A stretch of 64,000 nt of DNA from Pseudoxanthomonas sp. GTDB taxonomy: Bacteria; Pseudomonadota; Gammaproteobacteria; Xanthomonadales; Xanthomonadaceae. The first letter of the stretch is position 1. Every line of letters begins with the position of its first letter. The stretch lies in the NCBI RefSeq assembly GCF_027498035.1, contig NZ_CP114978.1:3100001-3164000 (forward strand), read 5' to 3'. Position numbers and translations under genes: made by a program. Of this stretch, positions 27,452 to 36,011 are shown piece by piece. A model generated the notes under the pieces. It did no database searches. It saw nothing but the letters and a program-made list of their open reading frames with translations, and was not told the origin of the DNA.

Positions 27452-28450
27452 TCAAGGAGTGCCAACAGAAGACTTACAGTCTGCACACGCAAGCCATGCG
27501 GTGTCATGCGAATAGTCGAGCGTCATGACGAAGTTCTGCCAGAGGTTGGCACCGGCGGCACCGACGACGGGACCGTCCATGTACTGGCTAATTCCTGTGT
27601 GTTCATCGAATGCACCGTCCGGACGTTCGGTAAACCACAGCGGTCCGACCGACCAGCCCGCGATCTCTACAGAAGGAACTTCGATGATGCGCATCCCGTC
27701 CATCAATGCATCGCCTTTGTCGACCAGGCGCCATGTTTGATGTTCGCGGTGCCAGCGCTCAAGCATGCTGGTGGTGATGTAGGACGTTACGCCGATACCA
27801 CGGGCGGTATCGATGTGGCTAGCTTCCAGCCCGGCTGGCGTGGGTTTTGCGGTGGCGCCGGTGTCCAGGAGAAAGTCCAGCGGCTGGCCGGCAATGTTCA
27901 AAGTGATGCGTGGCAATCCAGACCAACGATCGCCCGCTGCATTCTTCGGGAAGCTCATGTGTAGCGGGCGCAGCTGCGATGCGGCCTTCCAGTTGGAAGA
28001 CTCGCGCCACAGCGTTTTGGCCGGATAATCGAACGTCCAGGTGAAATGCGGAAGATAGCCGGCGCCGAGGTTGCCATCGGCATCGCCAAGTTCCGTGTAA
28101 CCATCAGGCACCAAGGCCATGGCGTCACAGCCCCGGTGCTCCACCACCGGCAGTCCCTTCCACTTCGGCGCGGGCAAGTCCACAACGATGCTGGCTTCAT
28201 CGCCGGTGCCGCAGGTGCGTGTCGCCAGATGCTCGCGGACCACGGCGGCCGGGGTCAGGATGAACCTGCCGATGCCGCCACCGCCACCACTGTCGACTAC
28301 CAACCGAAGGCGTTGGCCTTCGCTGCTGTTCAAGGTGATGAAGAAGTGGCCTGCCTCGTAGTCCGCCGCGAGTTTCTCGTGTGCCGTTGCGGGGCTGGCG
28401 CTAACAGATAGCGCGATGCAGCAGCCAACGGCGAGGAAGACCCTTTCCAT
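27452..28450 (-). CDS. Secreted two-lobed aspartic-protease-like protein
   Basis: A 332-residue protein with a signal peptide (ending ATA-HE). Two halves each look like a retropepsin-type lobe. Lobe 1 has D53-S-G in LRLVVDSGGGGG and closes with GYLPHFTWTFDYPAKTLW (131-148). Lobe 2 has D196-T-G-A in LDFLLDTGATAKPT and closes with NLWQNFVMTLDYSHDTAWL (302-320). Two catalytic Asp motifs in one chain recall pepsin rather than a homodimeric retropepsin. Lower GC than its neighbours hints at transfer. Whether lobe 1 is active (DSG followed by five glycines) is uncertain. Function unknown. Confidence 0.65.
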   Translation of the reverse strand: MERVFLAVGCCIALSVSASPATAHEKLAADYEAGHFFITLNSSEGQRLRLVVDSGGGGGIGRFILTPAAVVREHLATRTCGTGDEASIVVDLPAPKWKGLPVVEHRGCDAMALVPDGYTELGDADGNLGAGYLPHFTWTFDYPAKTLWRESSNWKAASQLRPLHMSFPKNAAGDRWSGLPRITLNIAGQPLDFLLDTGATAKPTPAGLEASHIDTARGIGVTSYITTSMLERWHREHQTWRLVDKGDALMDGMRIIEVPSVEIAGWSVGPLWFTERPDGAFDEHTGISQYMDGPVVGAAGANLWQNFVMTLDYSHDTAWLACADCKSSVGTP

Positions 28451-28485
28451 GGCAAGACTCCTTTGGTTCGACGCGGTGAATGTAA

Positions 28486-29805
28486 CTAGAGAAATCGATC
28501 ATTCTCCGCTGCGCTCGAGTCCAATAAGTACCATTGGTTGGGCGACCTATCTGGACAAGGTTGCACCGTATCCCGGGTAAGCGCAGCGCTTGCCCGAGAT
28601 ACGGGTTTACGTGCAGGCGTTTGTCTTACGCGTAGAACACGCCCGGTTGCCTCGTCGATGATCGCGTGCGGGACGAAGCGGGCGCTGTCGCGGGTGATGC
28701 GGCTGGCGTCTTCGCGGATGCCGATGCCACAGGCGGTATCGCCGACCACCCAGCTGCCGATCAGCGGGTAGTGGCCGTCGAAGGCGGTGAGCGGATGCGC
28801 GGCCTGGCGGATGCAGGGGCCGGTGTACGGGCCTTCGCTTTCCTGCCAGCTGCCGTCGGCCAGGTACAGGGCGACGTTGGCGCCTTCGCGTGAATGCAGC
28901 GGCTTGCGCACCCAGCCCGGCTGCAACGCATCGCCTTCGTCGAAGAACGCCGGCAGCAGGTTGGGATGGCCGCGATAGCGCTCCCACAGCAGCGGCAGGA
29001 TGCCCTTGTTGCTCAGCACCGCCTTCCAGGCCGGTTCCAGCAGCTGCAGGCCAGAAGCTGGCAGCGCCTTGCCGAAGTCCTCGCCGAACAGGTCTTCCAG
29101 CGGATACAGCTTGAACAGCGTGCCGATCACCTCGTCGTCCAGATTGGTGAAGCGGCCATCCTCGGACAGGCCCAGGTCTTCCATGGCGATGAATTCACCG
29201 CGCAGGCGTGCCTGCGCCGCGCAATCACGCAGGTAGGCGACCGTGCCCTGGTCTTCATTCGAACCACGCACCGCGGCGAACATCAGCGGCCGCGGCAGGG
29301 CACTGGCGATTTCGCCGAAGCGGGCCACCAGGGCTTCATGCAGCGAATTGAACTGGTCGGCATGGTCGGGCAGGCGCCGCGCCGCGCGCTGGTCTTCCAG
29401 CCACTGCCACTGGAAAAAGGAAGCCTCGAACAGCGAGGTCGGCGTGTCGTAGTTCAGCTCGTACAGCTTGGCCGGCCCGCGCCCGTCGTAGGCGAAGTCC
29501 AGGCGTCCGTACAGGTATGGCTGGCGCTGCTGCCAGCTGTCGGCGATCCACTGCCAGTACGGTTGTGGAATCGCCAGGCGTTGCAGCTTGGCCTCGTCGC
29601 GCACGACCTCGTCGACGAGGTCTAGCGACATGGCGTGCAGTTCGGCGCTGGGGTCTTCCAGGTCATCTTCGATCTGGCGCAGGGTGAAGGCGTAGTACGC
29701 CGTCTCATCCCAGTACGGCGCGCCGTCGATGGTGTGGAAGTTGAACCCGCAGTCGGCTGCCTGCGCGCGCCAGTCGCCGCGCTCGGTGATGGTGACGCGG
29801 CGCAT
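28486..29805 (-). CDS. Glutathionylspermidine synthase-like ATP-grasp protein (YgiC/YjfC type)
   Basis: A 439-residue ATP-grasp ligase of the glutathionylspermidine synthase C-terminal family. Typical blocks are YLYGRLDFAYDGRGPAKLYELNYDTPTSLFEASFFQWQW, LSNKGILPLLWERYRGHPNLLPAFFD and WVRKPLHSREGANV (nucleotide site). E. coli YgiC/YjfC, about 386 residues, lack the amidase half and the natural substrate is unknown. The ATG overlaps the stop of the upstream YgiB-like gene (ATGA), preserving the ygiB-ygiC pairing. The last ~45 residues exceed the family and are encoded by a palindromic repeat (28566-28604) and the DNA after it. Confidence 0.85.
   Translation of the reverse strand: MRRVTITERGDWRAQAADCGFNFHTIDGAPYWDETAYYAFTLRQIEDDLEDPSAELHAMSLDLVDEVVRDEAKLQRLAIPQPYWQWIADSWQQRQPYLYGRLDFAYDGRGPAKLYELNYDTPTSLFEASFFQWQWLEDQRAARRLPDHADQFNSLHEALVARFGEIASALPRPLMFAAVRGSNEDQGTVAYLRDCAAQARLRGEFIAMEDLGLSEDGRFTNLDDEVIGTLFKLYPLEDLFGEDFGKALPASGLQLLEPAWKAVLSNKGILPLLWERYRGHPNLLPAFFDEGDALQPGWVRKPLHSREGANVALYLADGSWQESEGPYTGPCIRQAAHPLTAFDGHYPLIGSWVVGDTACGIGIREDASRITRDSARFVPHAIIDEATGRVLRVRQTPARKPVSRASAALTRDTVQPCPDRSPNQWYLLDSSAAENDRFL
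28566..28604. repeat. 39-bp near-perfect palindrome inside the 3' end of the ygiC-like gene
   Basis: CCGTATC (28566-28572) through GATACGG (28598-28604), centred at 28585, with 19 facing positions of which one mismatches and one would be a G-T pair. The minus-strand reading frame passes through it, adding about 13 residues (VSRASAALTRDTV) and further downstream codons. Confidence 0.75.
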
Positions 29806-30341
29806 CAGCCGCCGAAGCTGCTGCGGCCGGCGCTGCGGGCGCCAAAGCCGCCGCGGCTGACCGTCATCGCCTTGTTGGGCGTGGCGTTGATCGGGGTCAT
29901 CGCCGTGTTGCCGGTGCGGAAGGCGTTGGACGTGTCCGGCCGCGCGCCCGGCGTCGGGCGGACCCAGCCGTTGTTGCGGCCTTGGTAGGCCGGCGCACCG
30001 GCCAGCCCGGCCCGGTTGTTGAGCATCTGCGACATGAAGAAGCCGGCCATCAGCGGGCCGACGAATGAATGACCTTGGCTGTCGCGCTGCTCGGTGCAGC
30101 GGTCCTCGCCCCAGTCGGCCTTGCACTGGTCCTGCGAGGCGTAGCGCGGTGCCTGTTCGGCGGACTGTTGCTGCGCGCTGGCAAAGGCCTCCTGGCAGCT
30201 GGCGCGGTCGCCGGTCTCGCGGGCGCAGGTGTCCACCGAGGTGTACAGCCCTTCGCGGACTTCGGGTTCGCGCTGGCAGGCGCTGAATAGCAGGGGCGCG
30301 GCGCCCATCAGCAGCAGGGACGTGGTTCTGGAGCGTTTCAT
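29805..30341 (-). CDS. DUF1190 (YgiB-like) lipoprotein
   Basis: A 178-residue protein with a lipoprotein signal (LLFSAC, lipid cysteine at 22) and the DUF1190 layout: cysteine-containing blocks YTSVDTCARETGDRASCQEAFASA and YASQDQCKADWGEDRC, then FVGPLMAGFFMSQML and a Gly/Ser/Arg-rich tail ending SRGGFGARSAGRSSFGG. E. coli YgiB belongs to the same family and is likewise encoded next to the ygiC ATP-grasp gene. Role unknown, probably at the envelope. Confidence 0.88.
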   Translation of the reverse strand: MKRSRTTSLLLMGAAPLLFSACQREPEVREGLYTSVDTCARETGDRASCQEAFASAQQQSAEQAPRYASQDQCKADWGEDRCTEQRDSQGHSFVGPLMAGFFMSQMLNNRAGLAGAPAYQGRNNGWVRPTPGARPDTSNAFRTGNTAMTPINATPNKAMTVSRGGFGARSAGRSSFGG

Positions 30342-30503
30342 CAGGTTCTGGTCGATGTCATGCGATGTCCCATGATGCCTGCCGGGGCCAACGGCCGGAT
30401 CGACATGGCTGAATCGTCAGTTGCAGCAGCAACCGAGGAAAACGCGGAAAATGCGCGTTTCCAACACCAAAGCCAGCCGCGCGCTCGCCGAAGAGTCCCC
30501 GCC

Positions 30504-32342
30504 ATGCCCGAGTACCGCTCCAAGACCTCCACCCACGGCCGCAACATGGCCGGCGCCCGCGCGCTGTGGCGCGCCACCGGGATGAAGGACGCCGACTTCC
30601 ACAAGCCGATCATCGCGATCGCCAACTCCTTCACCCAGTTCGTGCCCGGCCACGTGCACCTGAAGGACCTCGGCCAGCTGGTTGCGCGCGAGATCGAACG
30701 CGTCGGCGGCGTGGCCAAGGAGTTCAACACCATCGCCGTGGACGACGGCATCGCGATGGGCCACGACGGCATGCTGTACTCGCTGCCCAGCCGCGAGATC
30801 ATCGCCGACTCGGTCGAGTACATGGTCAACGCGCACTGCGCCGACGCGCTGGTGTGCATTTCCAATTGCGACAAGATCACGCCCGGCATGCTGATGGCCG
30901 CGCTGCGCCTGAACATCCCGGTGGTGTTCGTCTCCGGCGGGCCGATGGAAGCGGGCAAGACCAAGCTGTCCGAGCACGGCCTGGACCTGGTCGATGCGAT
31001 GGTGGTGGCGGCCGACGACAGCGTGTCGGACGAGAAGGTCGCCGAATACGAGCGCAGCGCCTGCCCGACCTGTGGATCATGCAGTGGCATGTTCACCGCC
31101 AACTCGATGAACTGCCTGACCGAAGCCCTCGGCCTGGCGCTGCCCGGTAATGGGTCCACGCTGGCCACGCATGCCGACCGCGAGCAGCTGTTCCTGCGCG
31201 CCGGCCGCCTGGCGGTGGAACTGTGCCATCGCTGGTATGGCGGTGAAGACGCCACTGCGCTGCCGCGTGGCATCGCCACGTTCGAGGCGTTCGAAAATGC
31301 GATGACGCTGGATATCGCCATGGGCGGTTCGACCAACACCATCCTGCACCTGCTGGCCGCCGCGCAGGAAGGCGAAGTGCCGTTCGACCTGCGCGACATC
31401 GACCGCCTGTCGCGCAAGGTGCCGCAGCTGTGCAAGGTCGCGCCGAACATCCAGAAGTACCACATGGAAGACGTGCACCGTGCTGGCGGCATCTTTTCGA
31501 TCCTGGGCGAACTGGCGCGCGGCGGCCTGCTGCATACCGACGTGCCGACCGTGCACAGCAAGACGCTCGCCGAGGGCATCGCCAAGTGGGACGTCACCCA
31601 GACCGACGATGAAGCGGTACACACTTTCTTCAAGGCTGGTCCGGGCGGCGTGCCGACCCAGGTCGCCTTCAGCCAGGCCACACGCTGGAAGACGCTGGAT
31701 ATCGACCGCAGCGGCGGTTGCATCCGCAGTGTCGAACACGCGTATTCGGCCGAAGGTGGCCTGGCTGTGCTGTACGGCAACCTGGCGCTGGACGGCTGCG
31801 TGGTCAAGACCGCGGGCGTGGACGAATCCATCCACGTGTTCGAAGGCAACGCCAAGGTGTTCGAAAGCCAGGATGCGGCGGTCAAGGGCATCCTGGCCAA
31901 CGAAGTGGTCGCCGGCGACATCGTCGTGATCCGCTACGAAGGCCCGAAGGGCGGCCCGGGCATGCAGGAAATGCTGTACCCGACCTCGTACCTGAAATCC
32001 AAGGGCCTGGGCAAGCAGTGCGCGTTGCTGACCGATGGGCGTTTCTCCGGGGGCACCTCGGGCCTTTCGATCGGCCATGCCTCGCCGGAAGCGGCCGGCG
32101 GCGGTGCCATCGGTCTGGTGCGTGATGGCGACAGAATCCTGATCGACATCCCCAACCGTTCGATCAACCTGCTGATCGACGATGCGGAACTGGCATCGCG
32201 CCGGGCCGACCAGGATGCGAAGGGCTGGAAGCCGGCCGACGCGCGCCCGCGCAAGGTCACCACCGCGCTGAAGGCCTACGCCCTGCTCGCCACCAGCGCC
32301 GACAAGGGCGCGGTACGCGACAAGGCGCTGCTGGACGGCTGA
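30504..32342 (+). CDS. ilvD: Dihydroxy-acid dehydratase
   Basis: A 612-residue IlvD (E. coli 616). It dehydrates dihydroxy acids to the 2-keto acids that become valine and isoleucine, using an Fe-S cluster. Cluster cysteines are in VCISNCDKITPGM (C122) and ACPTCGSCSGMF (187-193); Mg/substrate blocks AVDDGIAMGHDGMLYSLPSREIIAD and TDGRFSGGTSGLSIGHASPEA are intact. The frame is open upstream to 30360, but MPEYRSKTSTHGRNMAG at 30504 is the normal family start. It is divergent from the ygiB-like gene; no other ilv gene is adjacent. Confidence 0.97.
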   Translation: MPEYRSKTSTHGRNMAGARALWRATGMKDADFHKPIIAIANSFTQFVPGHVHLKDLGQLVAREIERVGGVAKEFNTIAVDDGIAMGHDGMLYSLPSREIIADSVEYMVNAHCADALVCISNCDKITPGMLMAALRLNIPVVFVSGGPMEAGKTKLSEHGLDLVDAMVVAADDSVSDEKVAEYERSACPTCGSCSGMFTANSMNCLTEALGLALPGNGSTLATHADREQLFLRAGRLAVELCHRWYGGEDATALPRGIATFEAFENAMTLDIAMGGSTNTILHLLAAAQEGEVPFDLRDIDRLSRKVPQLCKVAPNIQKYHMEDVHRAGGIFSILGELARGGLLHTDVPTVHSKTLAEGIAKWDVTQTDDEAVHTFFKAGPGGVPTQVAFSQATRWKTLDIDRSGGCIRSVEHAYSAEGGLAVLYGNLALDGCVVKTAGVDESIHVFEGNAKVFESQDAAVKGILANEVVAGDIVVIRYEGPKGGPGMQEMLYPTSYLKSKGLGKQCALLTDGRFSGGTSGLSIGHASPEAAGGGAIGLVRDGDRILIDIPNRSINLLIDDAELASRRADQDAKGWKPADARPRKVTTALKAYALLATSADKGAVRDKALLDG

Positions 32343-32433
32343 AGGCCTACCCTTCTGGGGGTAGGGCGGCTCGAGCGCATCGCCTAATGTCGCGCTGTTG
32401 AGGCCTCGCATCAGGGGGCTGCGAGGACAGGCT

Positions 32434-33135
32434 GTGGCTGACGATTCCGAGACTTTCATGGCCCGCGTGGGTCTGCTGCTGGGCTTTGTGGGCGGCTTCG
32501 TGGACACGGGGGGGTTCCTGTCGCTGCAAGGGTTGTTCACCGCGCATGTCACCGGCAATTTCGTGACCCTGGGCGCCTCGCTGGTGCATGGAACATCAGG
32601 CGGGCTGGCCAAACTGCTGGCATTGCCGCTGTTCTGCATGGTGGTCGCCGGCACCCGGCTGGTGTCCTGCCGGCTGCAGCAACGCGGCGTGCAGGTGCTG
32701 CCGCGGTTGTTGTGGACGGTCTGCGGCCTGCTGGCAGTTGGCGTGGTGCTGTCTGGCTTGCTGGGTCCGTTCCATGACGGTGATGGCGCCGGCGCGTTCT
32801 GGACGGGCATGACGCTGGTTGCGGCGATGGCCATCCAGAACGCGGCCAGCCGCATCCATCTGGCCAAGCTGCCGCCGTCGACGATGATGACCGGGACCAC
32901 CACCCAGGTGATGGTGGACCTGGCCGATCTGCTGCATGGCGTGGATGCCGCGGCGCGTGCAGCGGTGATCGATCGCCTCAAACGCATGCTGCCGGCGCTG
33001 GGCGTGTTCGCGCTGGGGTGTGCGGCGGGGGCCTGTCTCTTCGCCAGCGTGTATCAGTGGTGCCTGGTGCCGGCGCCACTGCTGATGCTGATCGTGCTGC
33101 TGCCGGCGCGCCGCTGGCGGGCATTGCCGCATTGA
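32434..33135 (+). CDS. YoaK/DUF1275 family membrane protein
   Basis: A 233-residue protein with six or more helices and the DUF1275 pattern: LLLGFVGGFVDTGGFLSLQGLFTAHVTGNFVTLG, AMAIQNAASRIHLAKLPPSTMMTGTTTQVMVDL. Transport of an unknown small solute is presumed. The GTG at 32434 was chosen because GAGGA lies six bases upstream; the frame is also open to a TTG at 32398. Confidence 0.82.
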   Translation: MADDSETFMARVGLLLGFVGGFVDTGGFLSLQGLFTAHVTGNFVTLGASLVHGTSGGLAKLLALPLFCMVVAGTRLVSCRLQQRGVQVLPRLLWTVCGLLAVGVVLSGLLGPFHDGDGAGAFWTGMTLVAAMAIQNAASRIHLAKLPPSTMMTGTTTQVMVDLADLLHGVDAAARAAVIDRLKRMLPALGVFALGCAAGACLFASVYQWCLVPAPLLMLIVLLPARRWRALPH

Positions 33136-33246
33136 GCGCAGCGCGGCGTCCGCGGCGATCGTGCCACGCTGACCTATGATCGAAAGCGGCGCGCCTGCGC
33201 CGCATCCGCCATCGGGCTGGATGCAGCTTTCCCGCGAGGTCTCCCC

Positions 33247-34149
33247 ATGCGTCGCCTGCTGCTGTCCCTGTCGCTCTGTATCGCCATCCTGCCCACCGCC
33301 CGCGCCGCCGACGATAACCGGCTGTGGGACGTCTATGCGCAACAGCTCAAGGGCGTGAAGTACGTGTCGCTCTCGCACGTGATCGCGCCGGGCATCCCGG
33401 TGTGGCATGGCTTCGGACCGTCGAAGTTCGAGCCGGCGATCGACCCGGCCGATGGTCATGCCTATACCTACGCCAAGGATGGATTCGAGGCCACGCGCTA
33501 CACGCTGTCCACCGATCAGTTGGGGACCCAGCTCGATCCGCCCGCGCACTGGGCGCCGGAATATCCGTCCATCGATGAGTTGCCGGCCAGCTACACGCTG
33601 CGGCCGCTGGTGGTGATCTCCATCGTCGACCAGGTGAAGCAGACACCGGGCTATTCGCTCAGCGTGGCCGACATCGAAGCCTGGGAGAAACGGCACGGGC
33701 GGATCCCGGAGGGTGCGGTGGTGTTCGTGCGTTCGGACTGGTCCAAGCGCTGGCCCGATCCGGCGCTGGCGGCGCTGGAACACTTCCCCGGCGTGTCACT
33801 GCCGGCACTGAAGTTCCTGCACGAGCAGCGCCATATCCTGCTGCACGGACACGAGCCGCTGGATACCGACGACAGCCCCAACCTGGAAGGCGAATCCTGG
33901 CTGATGCACCACGGCTATGCGCAAGCCGAGGGCGTGGCCAACCTGGACCAGGTTCCGGAAACCGGTGCGCTGGTGGCGATCGGGTTTCCGCGCTTCCAGG
34001 GCGGCACCGGCGGCTATGCCAGCTTCACCGCGATCTGCCCGCCGGACTGGCCGCACGGCGTGGCCGCCGATCCGCGTCGCGATGCACCGTTGCCGCGCTC
34101 GGACAAGTCGCTGAAATGGGACACCGCCAAGGGCGTGCGCGTGCGTTGA
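33247..34149 (+). CDS. Secreted cyclase-family (kynurenine formamidase-like) hydrolase
   Basis: A 300-residue protein with a signal peptide (ending ARA-AD) and a cyclase/amidohydrolase fold (PF04199-type). The metal motif HxGTHxDxPxH reads Q91-L-G-T-Q95-L-D97-P-P-A-H101, so both motif histidines are glutamine while D97 and H101 remain. The C-terminal blocks VIAIGFPRFQGGTGG and HGHEPLDTD fit the family. Variants with GTQxD are known among cyclase-family proteins, so it is probably an enzyme with another metal set or substrate rather than a dead one. Confidence 0.78.
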   Translation: MRRLLLSLSLCIAILPTARAADDNRLWDVYAQQLKGVKYVSLSHVIAPGIPVWHGFGPSKFEPAIDPADGHAYTYAKDGFEATRYTLSTDQLGTQLDPPAHWAPEYPSIDELPASYTLRPLVVISIVDQVKQTPGYSLSVADIEAWEKRHGRIPEGAVVFVRSDWSKRWPDPALAALEHFPGVSLPALKFLHEQRHILLHGHEPLDTDDSPNLEGESWLMHHGYAQAEGVANLDQVPETGALVAIGFPRFQGGTGGYASFTAICPPDWPHGVAADPRRDAPLPRSDKSLKWDTAKGVRVR

Positions 34150-34158
34150 GGCGGCGTA

Positions 34159-34188
34159 CGCATCGTCCCGCCGTGGCGGGACGATGCG
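34159..34188. terminator. Bidirectional hairpin between convergent genes
   Basis: CGCATCGTCCCGCC (34159-34172), two bases, then its exact complement GGCGGGACGATGCG (34175-34188): a perfect 14-bp stem filling the gap between the cyclase stop (34149) and the DUF2058 stop (34192). No T run, so it may act as a barrier or mRNA 3'-end stabiliser rather than a classic terminator. Confidence 0.6.
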
Positions 34189-34191
34189 AGA

Positions 34192-34752
34192 TCACCAGAT
34201 CAGGTCGTCCGGGATCTTGAACTGGTCCTGGTCGTAGAAGTCGTCGCCTTCGTTGGAGGCCGATGACGATGCGGCAGTGCTGCGCTTGCCGTTGTCGAGC
34301 AACACGTAGGACGCGTCGCGTTCGTAAATCTTCTCGGCGGCCGCGCGCGGGATCAGTTCCACGCCATCACCGTGGCGCGCGATCACCAGGGCGCCGCTGA
34401 TCAGCTGGGTGCGCAGGGCGGCGTTGACCAGCACGGTGCGGATCGCGGCGCCGTCGTTGAACCGGTAGTCGATCTCGCCGCCGCGCTTGACCTTGTTGGT
34501 GTCCACGATCTGGCGGATCTGGGCCAGTACTTCCTGGCGCCTGGCCTGCGCATTGCGTTCGGCGGCCAGGGCGCGGTCACGCTCGGCGCGTTCGGCCTGC
34601 AGCCTGGCGGCGTCGACCTTCTCCTGGTCGCTGGGTGGCTTGGCGCCACCTTTGGCCAGGCGCGCCTTGACCTGGTCGCGGGCGATCTGGTCGGCCTTGC
34701 CTTTCTTGACCAGGCCGGCCTTGAGCAGCTGTTCCTGCAGGGGATTGCGCAT
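34192..34752 (-). CDS. DUF2058 family protein (YaiL-like)
   Basis: A 186-residue soluble protein starting MRNPLQEQLLKAGLVKKGKADQIARDQVKAR, the DUF2058 signature, followed by a long charged coiled-coil helix (residues ~40-85) and a compact C-terminal domain with RFNDG and AEKIYERDASYVLLDN. E. coli YaiL is a homologue and has been described as nucleoprotein/polynucleotide-associated; mechanism unclear. Confidence 0.88.
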   Translation of the reverse strand: MRNPLQEQLLKAGLVKKGKADQIARDQVKARLAKGGAKPPSDQEKVDAARLQAERAERDRALAAERNAQARRQEVLAQIRQIVDTNKVKRGGEIDYRFNDGAAIRTVLVNAALRTQLISGALVIARHGDGVELIPRAAAEKIYERDASYVLLDNGKRSTAASSSASNEGDDFYDQDQFKIPDDLIW

Positions 34753-34838
34753 GACGACAAGCAATGGAAAGACGGCCGCGCAGTGTAGCGCCGGGCGCCA
34801 GTTGCGGCATCGGCCCCAGGGCAGGCACGCTCGCGGCC

Positions 34839-35432
34839 ATGGCCAGCCAGGATCCGCGCGTCGACGCGTACATCGACACTGCCGCCCCGTTCGCCCAGCC
34901 GATCCTGCGTGAGATCCGCGTGCGGCTGCATACCAGCTGCGACGGGCTTGAAGAGGCGATCAAATGGGGCATGCCCGGCTTCATGTACCGCGGCAAGATC
35001 CTGTGCGTCATGGCCGCGTTCAAGGCGCACGCCACGCTGGCGTTCTGGCGCCGCGACGAACAGGCGCCGAAGTCCGGCAATGCCGGCGAAGCGATGGGCG
35101 AATTCGGCCGGCTGACCCAGGTCAAGGATCTGCCGGGCAAGCGCGCGTTCGCGGTCAAGGTGAAGGAGGCGATGCAGCGGATCGAAGCCGGGGTCCCACA
35201 GCGCGTGGTCAAGCCGCGTGCGCCAGTGGCGATGACGCCGGCGTTCGCGCAGGCATTGGCGCAGGACACGCCGGCCAGGACCGTGTTCGACGGGTTCAGT
35301 GCCGGCTACCAGCGCGACTATCTGGAATGGATCGGCGAGGCCAAGACCGAGGCGACCCGCGACAAGCGCATCGCACAGGCGCTGGAATGGCTGGCAGAAG
35401 GTAAGCACCGCAACTGGAAGTACGAAAAGTAA
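34839..35432 (+). CDS. YdeI/OmpD-associated (DUF1801-type) protein
   Basis: A 197-residue soluble protein. The N-terminal half (VDAYIDTAAPFAQPILREIRVRLHTSCDGLEEAIKWGMPGFMYRGKILCVMAAFKAHATLAFW) is the DUF1801/YdhG fold; the C-terminal half (MTPAFAQALAQDTPARTVFDGFSAGYQRDYLEWIGEAKTEATRDKRIAQALEWLAEGK) is the YdeI/OmdA segment. Family function is unknown, with links to stress and peptide resistance reported for relatives. The start at 34839 has no strong ribosome site. Confidence 0.85.
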   Translation: MASQDPRVDAYIDTAAPFAQPILREIRVRLHTSCDGLEEAIKWGMPGFMYRGKILCVMAAFKAHATLAFWRRDEQAPKSGNAGEAMGEFGRLTQVKDLPGKRAFAVKVKEAMQRIEAGVPQRVVKPRAPVAMTPAFAQALAQDTPARTVFDGFSAGYQRDYLEWIGEAKTEATRDKRIAQALEWLAEGKHRNWKYEK

Positions 35433-35459
35433 TCCGCATCCAGCGCGGCCTGGATGGAA

Positions 35460-35483
35460 ACGAGGCGCCCGGGGACGCCTCGT
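35460..35483. terminator. Hairpin between convergent genes
   Basis: ACGAGGCG (35460-35467), loop, CGCCTCGT (35476-35483), just past the YdeI-like stop; a smaller ATCCAG/CTGGAT stem-loop precedes it (35437-35454). No extended T run follows. Confidence 0.5.
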
Positions 35484-35493
35484 TCCGTGGTGC

Positions 35494-35802
35494 TTAGTGG
35501 CTGGCCGCGATCACGCTGCTGATGATGCCGGTGGTCACGGCGATCAACACGTAGTCGTTGTCGACCTTGCGCCATTCGTGGCCCTTCGGCGGCGCCTTCA
35601 GGCCGTGCTTGCGGTAATCCGGCACGCGGTCGCCGCGCGAGCCCTGCGCCAGGCGATCGCCTTTCTTGTGCGGATTGCCGTGCGACTGTGCGTGCTGGTC
35701 CTGCTTGTGCCCGTCGTCATGGTGGTCGTCGTGCTGCTGGGCCAGGGCCGCGCCGGAGAAGCACAGGCTTGCGGAAAGGATCAGGGCGGAAATCAATTTC
35801 AT
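35494..35802 (-). CDS. RcnB-like periplasmic protein
   Basis: A 102-residue protein: signal peptide (ending ALA-QQ), a histidine/aspartate-rich region (HDDHHDDGHKQDQHAQSHGNPHKKGD, metal-binding in appearance), then the RcnB domain signature VPDYRKHGLKAPPKGHEWRKVDNDYVLIAVTTGIISSVI. RcnB helps maintain nickel/cobalt levels in E. coli; no rcnA exporter is nearby, so the metal here is open. Confidence 0.85.
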   Translation of the reverse strand: MKLISALILSASLCFSGAALAQQHDDHHDDGHKQDQHAQSHGNPHKKGDRLAQGSRGDRVPDYRKHGLKAPPKGHEWRKVDNDYVLIAVTTGIISSVIAASH

Positions 35803-36011
35803 GGGAGAGTCCTCGTTTGGGTGCAGGGCGGCGGTCGTCCGCCCGGACATCACGCTAGGGTTCCGTACGTGAACGGCGCGACCCCTGCGCTGTCTTGCCA
35901 AGGGGCGCGATGCAGCTTCGCCAGCGGCAGGTGAACGCGCGGTGTCGAATGTGTCGGGCTGGTGTCGCTTCGTGTCATCGGTCCGATCGGGTAGGCAGGG
36001 GCATCACGGTC

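Noticed and set aside
30360..30503. 48-residue upstream extension of IlvD
   Set aside because: Family length and the conserved MPEYRSKTSTHGRNMAG start place initiation at 30504.
31077..32987. 636-residue minus-strand open frame across ilvD
   Set aside because: Antisense shadow of ilvD; no recognisable domain.
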